Source: Paratinospora sagittata
Taxonomy: Eukaryota; Streptophyta; Magnoliopsida; Ranunculales; Menispermaceae
Length of the DNA: 64,000 bases
Assembly: GCA_035771175.1 (NCBI GenBank)
Contig: CM069590.1
Location: 32,192,821 to 32,256,820 of the forward strand
Direction: 5' to 3'
Positions 21,071-32,728 of this stretch are shown piece by piece. Each line of letters starts with the position of its first letter. Positions within the stretch are counted from its first letter, which is position 1. Both the position numbers and the translations under genes were made by a program. The notes under the pieces were generated by a model. The model had not been told where the DNA came from. It was given only the letters and a program-made list of their open reading frames with translations, and made no database searches.

Positions 21071-23448
21071 ATACTTTGCTCATTTGAGAGCAACTTTTGC
21101 AAAATTCGTAAACTTGTGCCGTTTTTCATACTTTCATTTCTACAAGTCCAAAACAAGTTCTTAAGTGCTTTAAACATCTTTTAATAGCAAAAGTTCCCCT
21201 ACATTTGAATCTTTGATTCAATCTTCTGAATAGTTCACCTACTCTTTCAAAACTCTTTGAGAAACTTATGAGTTTCTCTTGAGCTTAGATCAAGTTGTTC
21301 TTGAGTGAGTTCATCACATATCTTGTAGATCTTGATCTTCCTTGAAGGCAAAATCACTCTCAATCACCTTTACACCTTGGAGAATCTTGTGTAATTCATC
21401 ATTCCCAAGAGTTGGGTAAAATCTCTTTTTAAGATTCATGTGATTGTGCTTGTGATTGAAAAAACGGTTTTGTGTTTGATTTATCTTTATCTTTAAAACC
21501 ATTTTTGTTTAGTGTTTGTGAAACCATCTTTGATCTTTCATATTATATCATCTTGAATAGTGGTTTTATATATCTTGGTTGATATCGATTCTTGTGCTAA
21601 ACTTATACTCTTTTGAGTCAATTATATTGATCATTACTTGAGCATATTGATTCATGAACTTAGACATATATCTATTTTGAATCAATAAGTTTTGATCATT
21701 TGTACATATTGATTCTTGTGCTTCATACATTATCTTTAGAATCAATATTTGAATATACACATGCATATTCAATTCTTGATCTTACATTATCATCATTTGA
21801 ATCGATTGCATGTATTTGCAAACAACTATTTCAACATTGCACTTCATTTAAAATATTGTTGTTGGAATAGTAGAGGTTATTCATTCAAGGTTGTATGCTA
21901 GAAATTTGAGAGTGTTTTAGAACATCTCTCCATATCATTTGTAACCTTGATGTATTGTTGACTTGTGAGTTAATCGGGACTATACCTCACTTTGTACAGC
22001 TTGTAACCACACTTGTAAGTTGGTTACTGTACGACTTCTAGCCACGCCTGCAAGTTGGTTAGATATACAGCTTCTAGTTACACCAGTAAGTTAACTAGAT
22101 TATATGGCTTTTAGTCACGCCTGCAAGTTGGTTAGATATACGGCTTCTAGTTACGCCCGTAAGTTAACTAGATTGTAGGCTTATAGTCATGCCCGTAAGT
22201 TGACTAGCCCTTAGTGGATTGAAAAATCCTAATCGTGGGTGATCAGGTAGTGGAGTAGGTTTTAGGGGAACCAAACCACTATAAATCGCAGTGTCTGTTT
22301 ATTTTTTCCTGCACTTTATTATTTTGCTTGTTACATACTACGCATATATTTTGTTTAATTAATTAGCCGGAACGTAACGTGAAAATTCGCTAAGTCCAAT
22401 TTACCCCCTCTTGGACGGTAATACTGGACCAACACTGGAGATTACCACCTATCATACCACATGACTTGGGACCCCATTGGTCACCATTCTATGCATGTGC
22501 CTTGACATATGGAATCCATACCAGAAGTTTTAATGATGCACGTTGGTGTGGCTAATCCTTATAGGCATCACCAGGCGCTGTCGAAACATGCCTGGTATAT
22601 AACCCTGGGCCGAACCTTCACACACATGATTAGGCGTTAGGGTAATACTTGGATAGGATCCTTCATTTGCCTTGAAGCTTCACCATGGAAGTTTGGTAAA
22701 TAAAATAATTGCCTAGGGACGGAAGTCTGAAGTGGCCCGGACTACTGACTGACAGCTTTTACTCATGCGTATTGTTTGTGGTGCATGCATGCCCACCTGA
22801 CTTAGGTCAACCTAGGACATGCATCTCTGTCGTAAGCTTCATTGCTTCAGCCATAAGGAGATGTATGAATGGATTTTACCTTGTTTATAGAGCCATGTAT
22901 ATATGAGAAATTCCCTAGGGAGGAACATCCTTGGAATGAGAACCCAGGGTAACATTTGACCACACAGTCTATTGGGATGGCACGTTATGGGTATTTACCG
23001 GTTAATGATATTGTACATTGTTTATGATGTTTATGCTATGTTCATCTGATATTTATGATTGTGACGTTCTCTTTATTAGTTGTCATAATCCATGAAATAT
23101 ATCTTTGACCTATAGCTCATCCTATTCTAACCACTTTTCAGGTGCTTGAGATGTATCCGAGTGGTGATTGATGGGCGTTGGTTAGACTGGACTTGGACAG
23201 GGTGCCAGGTTTTGTAAACCCTGATTTTACCATGTACATATAGTTAGGGTGTTTTTGGGGAGGATGTTCCCTTGAAATGGCAGTCGTTATGCTGCCCACT
23301 TTTGTATCAAAAATTTATAATTAATGAAAAGATCATTTTGTCATTACATTGTGTTCCTGCACTTTTGATTTTTTTTTGTTACTGCATCGCACTCTGCCTA
23401 TGAGTGCTCCGCCGATCTAGGCGCGTCCAGGCGGGGTATGGCTATGCA

Positions 23449-23955
23449 CATAACCAAGGAAAATAAAATAAAGAGTATGAGTTCATCCCCACCTAAATAG
23501 CTTAATCCAGAGTATTCGGATTCCTCGATATCAACCTACACACGCATAAATTGTACATAAATTAGTCATTTGTACTATCATTTTAAATTTTGAAATTATG
23601 GTATGTTTATCTAAAGGTGGGTCATGACTCAAGGGATACACTTAATTACTTATATATCATATATACATAGGTAGACATTATAATAAATGTATGCATATAA
23701 GTATTATACCATATATTATAACTTAATATAATATATATCATATAATATGCACATAATATATGCATTATAACATATTTTATAACATAGTGTAATATATATA
23801 TAATATATTGGTGGTTGTGTTTAACATACATAACATATAATAAAATATGTATGTACATATGATGTATGGTGGTGGATATATGTCATATATATAATATAAT
23901 ATAACATAATATAACACTGTGTGATATAAAATATTAATGTGTATATATATATATA
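23449..23955. other. AT-rich spacer with TA-type simple sequence
   Basis: 23449-23640 may continue the reversed LTR of 18864-20161. From 23640 the sequence is mostly 'ataatata/acatata' simple sequence. No gene is seen. Confidence 0.4.
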
Positions 23956-25290
23956 TGTTGGCTCAAATTATAGTCAAAGACAGGAGGTGAATTGGACTTT
24001 TTAGATTTTTACAATTTATACCTTTCAAAATATAATTTAAAGCAATTCAAATATTAAATGCAAGAAAAGTAAAGTAAGACGAACATAGGTGAATTTATAA
24101 TGGTTTGGATTACCCAAGCCTACATCCACTACTTAATATCCCTGATCAAGATTGCCTAAATCCTCTATTTCCTACTTACGGGTAAGGATCAATCCGGTTA
24201 CAATCACTATTTCATAGTTAGAAAAACTTTCGATTGACTAACCAATCAATCAATATTACAACAATAAAGATTGATTGAAAATAAGGTTGTTCTTACCAAA
24301 CAAACTTCTAAGATTGCTTACAATTTGAAATGGATACCCTCCTAAATTAGTTCAGCCAAAGATGATAGAAGATTCCTCTTCGATCTTTGATTGTAAATGA
24401 TGAAGATGAAGCGTGAATCAAAGATTGAAATGATCTCAACTCTTTCTCTCAAGCTTGAATGAGTGAATGAAGTGTAAAAGCATAAGAGAAAAACTTTTTT
24501 CTAAAATGGAGAAAACTTGGAGAATAATCAAAAAGTTATCAAAAGTTGTTTGGATTGGTCAAAGTTAGTTTTATATAGTGTTGAGATTAGAAAACCCTAA
24601 TTTCTCACATTTAGATCAGGTTCAATGCACCCAGGGACTTGTGACAATGATTACAACGGATCAATTTCAAAATTTGCGCCCGCAATCATTGTGCTACCCC
24701 AAAAGTCAGAAACACGTTTCAAGTAGTGGGAACGTGTTTCAAGCATTGAAATGCAAAAAATCGACTATTCTGCCAAAATTCATGAAACATGTTTTCATAG
24801 AGTGGAACTTGTTCCAGGGCAATTCTCTCATTCTGCCCATGATGGCTGAAATGCGTTCCCACCGTCGAGAACGCGTTTCTGGTTATGAATGAGAAAAATA
24901 CTCATTCTACCCAAAAACATGGAAACACATTTCTCTATGTGGGAACGCCTTTCTCCCTATGCGAACGCGTTTCTGATGAATAGATTTTCACAAACTTAGT
25001 TTTGTTTGAAAATTTATGTTCAATACTGATTTTCTCAAACATTTTACCTCAAATACATTTGAAATGAAGTATAATGAATAACATTTAAGTTCAAAACAAA
25101 TTCTAAAACTTAGATCATAATTTGAATGCATGCAAGACTTTAGCTAACTAATCTAGAAAGGGTTTTACAACCCTAAAGTGATCTAAGCCATTACATAAAA
25201 AGAGAATAAGTCTTAAAGCTCTTTTGCCTTGATCATCTTTACGCTTTGTTAAGAGGTTCGGTGAAAATCTAGACATCTCTAACACTCTTG
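23956..25290 (-). mobile_element. Reversed copia LTR, one end unresolved
   Basis: It starts TGTTGGCTCAAATTATAG and then 'ggaggtgaattggac', the reverse of the 'gtccaattcacc...ccaaca' ending of copia LTRs. Upstream (minus) it carries several AACGCGTTTC / AACACGTTTC words (24700-24975) near a reversed 'gttttatatagtgttg'. The opposite end is only approximate. No TSD was found. Confidence 0.55.
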
Positions 25291-25471
25291 AAATTTTTTG
25301 ATGAGTTATTATTTTTTCAATGTGATCTTAGAGGCCATGATGATGATATGCATGTTATGTTCCGAATCAAATTTTAATTTCTTTGAGAATAGGATGGTAG
25401 ATTGATGTGTTGAATTTTAGTTTTGTTTTCCTTTTGCTTGGGATGATCAAAGTCCTAAGTTTGAGAGTATT
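25291..25471. other. Unassigned spacer
   Basis: Short AT-rich gap between two LTRs. Nothing is recognised. Confidence 0.3.
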
Positions 25472-26988
25472 TAATAAGTTGACATTTAGATGTGTTTTAG
25501 AGTACGTTTTAGATGAGTTTTAGGTTAGTTTATTCATATATTTGGTGTGTTTATCTTAGTTTGGTCTATTTGTTAGTTTAGCCAACTTTTGATATATATT
25601 GCTTTATTTCAATGCATAATTTTATAAGTTGATTTAGTTGATCTTATAAGTGTTTTAATTATTTGTTTGATTTGTTTTGTAGGTGTTTAGATGTGTTTGA
25701 AGTCAACTTGGATGATGAAAACATGATACATGAAGATGCAATGAAGATACATGAAGAAAACAAGTCGAAAAGAGGTCCAAAAATCGGCTAAGTCCACAAG
25801 GAGTGAAGAAACCAAGTTGGAAAACCAGTGGGTGGGAGCCGTGGCCCCAGGGATTTTGGCAGAATTAGAAACTGCGCAATTTTAGAGATTTCGCGATATC
25901 TTGGGCTATACAACACCGAATTGAACGTGGTTTATTTCTACTTCTTCCTTACTTGAAATACTACAAGATGATAAGGTCTTGAGGGAGATATGGTGCGAAG
26001 GCGAGGAAGAAAGCGAAGGCGCGACAAAATTAGAAACATTTTAATTTTGTTGTGAACTTTCCTAGTTCAACTTGGAGTTTCTTATTGCGACTTCCTATGG
26101 ACTTGTAGCTATATAAAGACCATTGTTTAGGGTTTTCAAGAAAAAAAGAGAGGAGAAAAACGGCTAGGGCAAAAGGAAGAAGAAAAGATCAAAGTTGGAG
26201 ACAAGGGAGATATTTTCATCAACCAAGGAGTTTCTAGTTTGTTATTTCATGTTCTTATTCAAGTTTATAAAAATGTTTCATGGTTTTATCTTCCAAGTTA
26301 TGAACTAATAGTTTTCTAGAGGATAGATGGATCCTATACTTGATTCTATGTGTTAAGATTGGATTATGTTTATTATTAATTGATTCTTCATAGTTTATTT
26401 AAATTTCTCATTGCTTAATGCTTTTAATCGCTTGATCATGGATTGAATGATATTAGACTTGGGGGGTGGCACTCGAGAGAGGATTCCTTGGGTTGGAACA
26501 AGAGAATAATAACCTAAGATCATCATAGAATCAAGAGATTTATGATATCTTTTGAAGTTGTAGGAAGAATCACAAAACCTAACAAGTTGCTAGGGTTTTG
26601 GTTTTTATCGAGAGATCAAAATCAAACCTTGGTAATATGTTCTAGTTCGACACTCGAGAGAGAGAATTAGAGACTTTAGGATTCTTGACTTATACACTAG
26701 AAGAGGATATTTATAATAGACATAGCTAATCTACATAGGTGATGGTTGGGTGAAGTTGAACCTCTAGACTTTTTTCTGTTGATATCTACCCATTGTTTAA
26801 TTGCTTTTATATTTACTTTTCTTTCATTGTTTAAATTACTTGAATTCTACATCTTGATTGTTCAGATAAAGTTAATAATTAGTGAAAATGGTATTTAGTA
26901 ACTAGAATACAATCTCAGAGGACGACAACCCGATATCTCATTCGTTTATTACTACTTAACATCGTACACTTGCGGTTTAGCACGTACA
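25472..26988 (+). mobile_element. Athila/Tat-like LTR, plus
   Basis: TAATAAGTTGACATTTAGAT (mutated TGATAAG) to GGTTTAGCACGTACA, about 1.5 kb. It shares blocks with 1-1263 (reversed), with 36838-37878 ('gatagatggatcct', 'gg.actcgag/cagaggg', 'cacttgcg') and with 41559-43131. There is no adjacent PBS, so it is likely solo. No clear TSD is seen. Confidence 0.7.
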
Positions 26989-28380
26989 CCTTGGAATATG
27001 ATATTTGTGTGTGACATGGCACTTAGGTGGGTGAAACTTAGGAAAACTTAAAGTTTGGACATTGGGAATGTGCTCCCATGTGGAGGAGAGAGCTCTAGTG
27101 GTTGCAGACAGGACAACATGCTTCTGGAAATGCATGGAAGCGCACTCCCAAAGGGAGAAGCACGCTCTAGTGGTAGAAACATAATGATGTGTTTTGGGTT
27201 TTGGATTGGAACGCGCTCCTAGGAAGGAGACGTGCACTCTTTGCAATCCAGGGAGATCAGTTTTTCAGGGTAAGGAAGAGTACCCTCCTAATCAGGAGGA
27301 GCGTGCTCCTGATCAGGAGAAGCACACTCCTGGCCTTTCTGATAGTTCCTTTTTAAATGGTTGGTGTGGTAGTTTACATGACTATAAAAGAGATTTCTGG
27401 CTCATTCAGCTCATTTGAGCTGGTTTCTTTCAGAGAAAAGAGGGAAAATGAAAGGAGAAGGAGGAAACGACCTAGGGTTTGTAAATCTTGGGAGCCAAGG
27501 TGAGTTTTCTTAGCTCAAATTTTCATATTCCTTTTCCTTTCTCCCAATTATTTAACATATATGAATTTTGATGACATTGGTAGAGAATTGATGGTTTGGG
27601 TAAATTTGGATTGTGTCCAATTCGTGAGATTTGAGTGTCAATTATGGTTTCAATTGAGTTTTTAATAGAAATTGGGTTTTATGGCATGTGAATTTGTAGA
27701 GAAATTGATATTGAAATGTGGGCATGCAAACCATATTGAAGCAGCTGAGGGTTTGGGCATGTTTAAGTAGCATTTTTGTGTGGATTATTGTGGGATTTTG
27801 ATTGAATGTGAATTCATGGTGATAGTCATAGATTTTGCATTGTGAAATTTCAGAATTCGGGTTTGATTACATAAAGGTTGGCGAGCTGCTTGTGTAGTGG
27901 CAACGTAGAGGGGGTGATTGGTTTATTCATTGTGAGTATTTATTTACTTTGGAAATGTATTATGACATTGTAAATTATGACTTGATTTATAAAATGATAA
28001 ACAAGTTGTTACACTATATGCATTTTGATTTGAATTCATGAAATGGCTTGGCTTTGGTATGGAGCATGTCCTTGATTTTACTTGAGTAAGTCATTGACAC
28101 GTGGCATTCCTAAAACCTTCTAAGAAGCTATCGGAGCTATCCTTGTGAGGTAATTGATACTTAGGAATGACCAATTCTGAAATGAGTAGTTAGAGACCCG
28201 TAGTTACCCTTATAAATGCATAATAAGGGGTCAGTCCCACTCTATTACGTAGAAGGAGGGACATCATTATATGTTTTTCACTAGATATTGCAGGGTTTAT
28301 AAATGTTTGCATATGATGGATATTTTGGACATGTATATGTTCGTGTAATGATCCTCAACCTTGCATGTTTTGATTATTGC
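26989..28380 (+). mobile_element. Probable gypsy LTR, plus, with palindromes and TATA
   Basis: Repeated GGAGCGTGCTCC-type palindromes at 27060-27340 precede 'gactataaaaga' (TATA near 27392). A leader-like 'tcagagaaaagagggaaaatgaaagg' and an AT-rich body follow. The layout matches the 54290-54540 part of the 3-kb solo LTR. Ends are not resolved. The open frame at 27194-27418 is composed of the repeats and is not taken as a gene. Confidence 0.45.
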
Positions 28381-28587
28381 AAACAACATTCCAATGATTA
28401 CTAATCACTTTGAGTAAGTTGTTTCAATGCTATAATGATCAAATAATAAAAGTCAACGAAAAAGTCAAAGTCAAAGCTGGAAGTGAATTAAAGCAAAGAG
28501 AAGATCAAAATCAATTTTTACTATGTAATTTCTTAGATTCATTTAGGCTTGTAAAATTCTCCATAGATTATTCAGCCAAAGCATTGC
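28381..28587. other. Unassigned spacer
   Basis: AT-rich, no convincing frame. It may belong to the LTR on either side. Confidence 0.3.
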
Positions 28588-29079
28588 ATGTGTTACACCC
28601 AAAACTTGACAAATAAGAAAGCAAATATGAACCAAAGGAAAAGACGAGAAGTTAAACTAACATAAAGAAAAGTCCAATCAAAAGTCCCGATCACAAGTAC
28701 ATTGAATTGCGCCCAATGACGCACCTTGGCCTTGGCCGCGGGAACCCAGTTTGCAATGGCTAAGGACAAATTTCAGCCCCGACCGAGGGTATGTCCCGGA
28801 TCTTGATCAGAAACCAAATCCTACACATTGATCGTAATTCAGACACCGCACAGAACAGATCTCGAGACATCGAACCATGAGCCAAATCTTGATATGGAAA
28901 GGTGCAAATTGCTCCCACCGATGAAACAATGCACTAAATGCCCAAACCATCCCCCCTCAACTATAAAAAGGGGGCTCATTCTCCAAAGCAGGTATGGTCT
29001 TAAACCTGAAATTCTTTATTTACTATCATACTACGACTCATTGTCTAACTTAGGCATCAGAGTATTTTCGGTTATCACG
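28588..29079 (+). mobile_element. Tat-like 5' LTR, first part
   Basis: It starts about TGTGTTACACCCAAAAC. It has a TATA box CTATAAAAAGGG at about 28961 and ends in 'ctaacttaggcatcagagtattttcggttatcacg', a layout known for Tat-lineage LTRs. It is cut at 29080 by a gypsy element and resumes at 35490. The exact left end is uncertain. Confidence 0.6.
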
Positions 29080-30831
29080 TGTCATGACGCCCCTGACATA
29101 GGTTGACGTCATGACCTGCACAGTGTAATATACACCGTACATTCCTTATACGGTATACAATACACTGTCAGCCTCAACAGACATTCACAATAATTTTCAA
29201 AATTTATAGAAATTTTGACAGCATTTCCCCATAAAATGGACAATTCACATTTTTTTCCGATATACCACAAATCAAATCAAATATATATATATATATAGAT
29301 AACATTCCATTCATTCCATTCATTCCACAAATTAAATTCTCACATGATAAATATGTACGATCATCCCATTCCATCATCACAAGCATTGTATAACTAAAGT
29401 ATTTAACTATAATCCACATTACCACATAACCCATCTAGGTGATATTATATATATAGTATGTGATAATTAGACATATCAACATTAAAAAATATAACTCATT
29501 TCCTCCAAGCATACATACATATACCCGACGAATGCAATCACGTGATTATCACTCACAGATTTTTCCTTTTCCCTTCGACTCGGTACCTGAAATATTGAAG
29601 GAAATGGAGTGAGCAATCAACAAGCTCAGTGAGTATAGCTCTTGACATGACCATCGCATGCATTTAGGGAAACATGGCATATCAAATCGTTTAAATTAAA
29701 ATATTTCACGAGCACATATGCAACATGCATCAAAATAATATACATGCCCACAATATATAGTTTATGTTCATTCAATAAACCAATGCACAGTTTCATAAAA
29801 ATCTACCATCTCCCTCCTTTAAGGCAAGAGAGCGGGTCTAACCCTTATATGGCCGTTATAAGGTAGCCACAACCTCTCATTACCCAATTCACAGTCATTT
29901 CAAGGATCTCCAATCCTTGTTAGGACAGGCCTACTGACAATGAGGTTACGCATAACACTCATCCGGGTCTAATTCCTAACGAAATGACACCAACTTGCCT
30001 TTGCAAGTCTCACATGCTCCAATGCTAAAAAGAAATCATTTATGAATGCAAATTAAAACACAATGCAACAATATATGCATAACATATTTACATTCAAACA
30101 TTTCATATATTTAAAATGCCATACAAGAACCAAAATCAAGAAAATATACTCACGGTACAGGTCTTTTCAACTTAAATACAATCACCGTCTCTTTCGAGTC
30201 TAGCTCCAATTTAAATCCAACTAATTCAACCTGTCACAACCACTCCATAATTCAATTTCATTTATTCATATCTATTTATATATTTAATTTCTCAACTCAC
30301 TTCAAATCACCAATAATAATGATCAACCTTAAAAATATTATGCACATTCTGTGACTTGAAATTCTAACTCAATTTAAGGACTCATAAGCAGTTGAAGAAA
30401 CTACTATCTCGTTTATGTGGTCAATCTAGATATTTCCACAGAAAGAACAGTGAAAATAGATTTTCAATTTATATTTTCACTAGTTCTCAATTTTATTTTT
30501 CTCCTGGAACATATATCAATTTTATTAAAAATATAGAACATTCCTAAAATTATTCTGTCCACATCGACACGTGTAAAATCCGTCATACTACCATTCTACT
30601 ACCTTCAACAAGTATTTTACTAAGGTTTTACACGTTCGCGGAGGCCTCCAAAGTCAATTTTACTCATAAAAACCATATATTTAGCTACTAAAAATATCAA
30701 AGCATATCCAAAAATCATGATCTTAACATCGAAACGTTCGGAATTCAGTTCTCTACGATTCTATGATCTCAAACAGGAGTTTCATTGGATTTTAATTCCA
30801 TTTTATTCACTGGATATGATCATAGGAATTT
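29080..30831 (-). mobile_element. 3' LTR of that element, truncated
   Basis: It aligns base for base with 32729-34480, with many differences of the CG/TG or CG/CA type. It lacks the first kilobase (minus orientation) of the full LTR. The break is next to 'ggatatgatca' at about 30831. Confidence 0.85.
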
Positions 30832-32728
30832 TAATCAATTGCATGCCTTATTAAGTTAGTCTAAATGGCTTTGTACTAGCCATATTCTCCATGTCCTCGT
30901 TAATAACTAGCTTATCTTAGATAGAAGATTTTGAGGGTATAAATTTCTCGATATTCAAAATGAGAATTTTCCACTTATTCAGAATATTATTTCTTTTCGG
31001 AGAGACATTCCACCTGGCATGAGAGGTAACCAACCAATCATACCCAACAAAGCATCCAATTCCAAAAATTTCATATTTTAAAGTCCATACTTACTTGATG
31101 ACCCTCATATTTATTACACATAATATTTGCTGACCATATCAAACAATCAATGATATACGATTATAACAGAAGATAATACAATCTGTCTACCATATCACCA
31201 GAGATAAAAGACCAGGTAGATCCAACGATACATCAGAATATACACAATAACAAAATGTTGATCATACTTGTTATCACCGTCTTACTAATCTTTGGATCTG
31301 GTCTTGTATTTACTTTAATTTATTCTCTAAAATCTGGTGGAGTCACATTGATAAAACATATTGGGGCATTCCATATCGACTAATTGGAGATTAACACATC
31401 TCGTGTCTTTTTTTTTGATTGATAATAGACAATTATTGGTCGAGATACAATGTACGCAGTATGTGACTCCAGCTCAGGCACTGGAAACATAATTCGTTAA
31501 CATCACTTTCCTTTATCCCATTATTATTGGGTCAGGTACTTACAAAATTAGAGTCACTCATACTGCCAAAATCTCAACCTTACTCAATGTTTCGCTTATC
31601 TTGAATTCCATATTATTGCCCCAACATGTCCTTACATTAGTTATTTCTCCTTTTACCTAACACTGGTGTTGATGACTCGGCTTCTAACGGCAGTGCAAGC
31701 TATCTCACTAGTATTGTTGGTGCTAACAATGTCACCACAACTTTGGCTAACCCGAAATTTATAGGCTGCCTTACAACTTGCGCATATATTTATAAGCCAA
31801 CAATTATCAAACCTGCCGTATAGGATCCCAAAATTTATTCTAAATCCTTATCATTCTCAGAGTATCCATAGTGATCATTCCAAAAATAAACTATACCAGT
31901 CTATTGAATTCATGTTTGTATTTATGGTTAGGCCTGTCACTACATTTTAACAAGAGAAACTTTCTCATGCCTAAAATCAATTTCAGCATGATGATAGAAG
32001 CCCTTATAAAATAACTTCTTTAATTAATTTCATGCCTTAATCATCTCATGAGTCCTTAACCCAATTTTCTATCATCTTTTATCATCAGTTGGCTTAAACC
32101 TTGCTAACTTGCTTTATCATTTTCAGAGACTTAATCTAAGATGGTCTCCACTCAGAGTAGCAAATTCTTTACTACGTCTCATATTTGTCAGTTAAGATAG
32201 GAGAGTCTCTTCTCCTGAAAGTTTCCATAACTTTCACATATCTTTTCATTTCATCTGACTTATCATTGAGACCTTCTATTTATTTTATTTTTACTTCAGT
32301 CTCAACTATATATGTTTTTACAGAAGTACTCACACCATTAGCACCCACATCTGGAGCTACCAATGGTTCAAGCCTCTGTCTTTCTCACATTGCAACTTTT
32401 CCACAAGCTTCATAAGTTGTGTATTTCGTTGTTGTTGGGTAGTTACTAGTCATATATAAGCTATATAATTTATTATCACTAGATTACATCCAGTTCTTTT
32501 TCTTTTAGCCTTCTGATCCTTTCGTGATCAGCAATTTTCATTGTTAATCTTGACTGGTCTTTTTCAAACCTGGAATTCACCGACACAGGTGATTCTCAGT
32601 CAAGATAACATATTGGATTAGGCTCAACATAATAGGACTACCCATATGTATACCCATACAAACAATCATAATATCATAACGCTTTTATCTTTTTAAGAAT
32701 TTTAAACCTAAAGCTTTGATACCAATAT
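30832..32728 (-). pseudogene. Degenerate internal region with a protease trace
   Basis: No frame survives. At 31150-31330 the minus strand has a run related to the aspartic protease at 41380-41500 of the other chromovirus: the GST.SFISGD.VDRL pattern remains, but a stop and substitutions destroy the active-site motif. The rest, toward the PBS, should be gag-derived and is not recognisable. Confidence 0.55.
32712..32725 (-). promoter_or_regulatory. Primer binding site, initiator-Met type
   Basis: Minus strand TGGTATCAAAGCTT lies three bases inside the 5' LTR end and matches the usual initiator-Met site except for one A. Confidence 0.85.

Larger units (their letters stand above)
20272..22434 (+). 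mobile_element. Copia solo LTR (copy B), complete
   Basis: TGTTGACCTAAG ... CTGGACCAACA, 2163 bases, with exact TSD CTGGA at 20267-20271 and 22435-22439. It has a TATA hairpin at 21051-21070 and GGAACGCGYTCCT palindromes upstream. Alternating 'cgtaagttgactag / cgcctgcaagttggtt' repeats at 22000-22205 lie in R/U5. The ending 'cctcttgg...ccaaca' is typical of SIRE-like copia LTRs. No internal region is present, so it is a recombination product. Confidence 0.92.
20162..23443 (+). mobile_element. Gypsy solo LTR, plus, with a nested copia LTR
   Basis: It starts TGTAATACCCTCGGGATT and ends GCGTCCAGGCGGGGTATGGCT. The end is a mutated version of the GCGTCCGGGCGGGGTGTGACA end of the 12.4-kb element's LTR. 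Flanking ATGCA at 20157-20161 and 23444-23448 is an exact TSD. Without the nested LTR and its TSD it is about 1.1 kb. A CTTTTCAGGTGCTTGAG word near 23140 is shared in position with other gypsy LTRs. Confidence 0.85.

Noticed and set aside
18155..22434. Copia copies A and B as the two LTRs of one element
   Set aside because: They are in opposite orientations, B has its own exact TSD, and no copia internal region lies between them.
27194..27418. 74-codon frame with repeated Glu/Pro/Lys words
   Set aside because: Made of the GGAGCGTGCTCC palindromes in an LTR promoter region; no homologue recognised.
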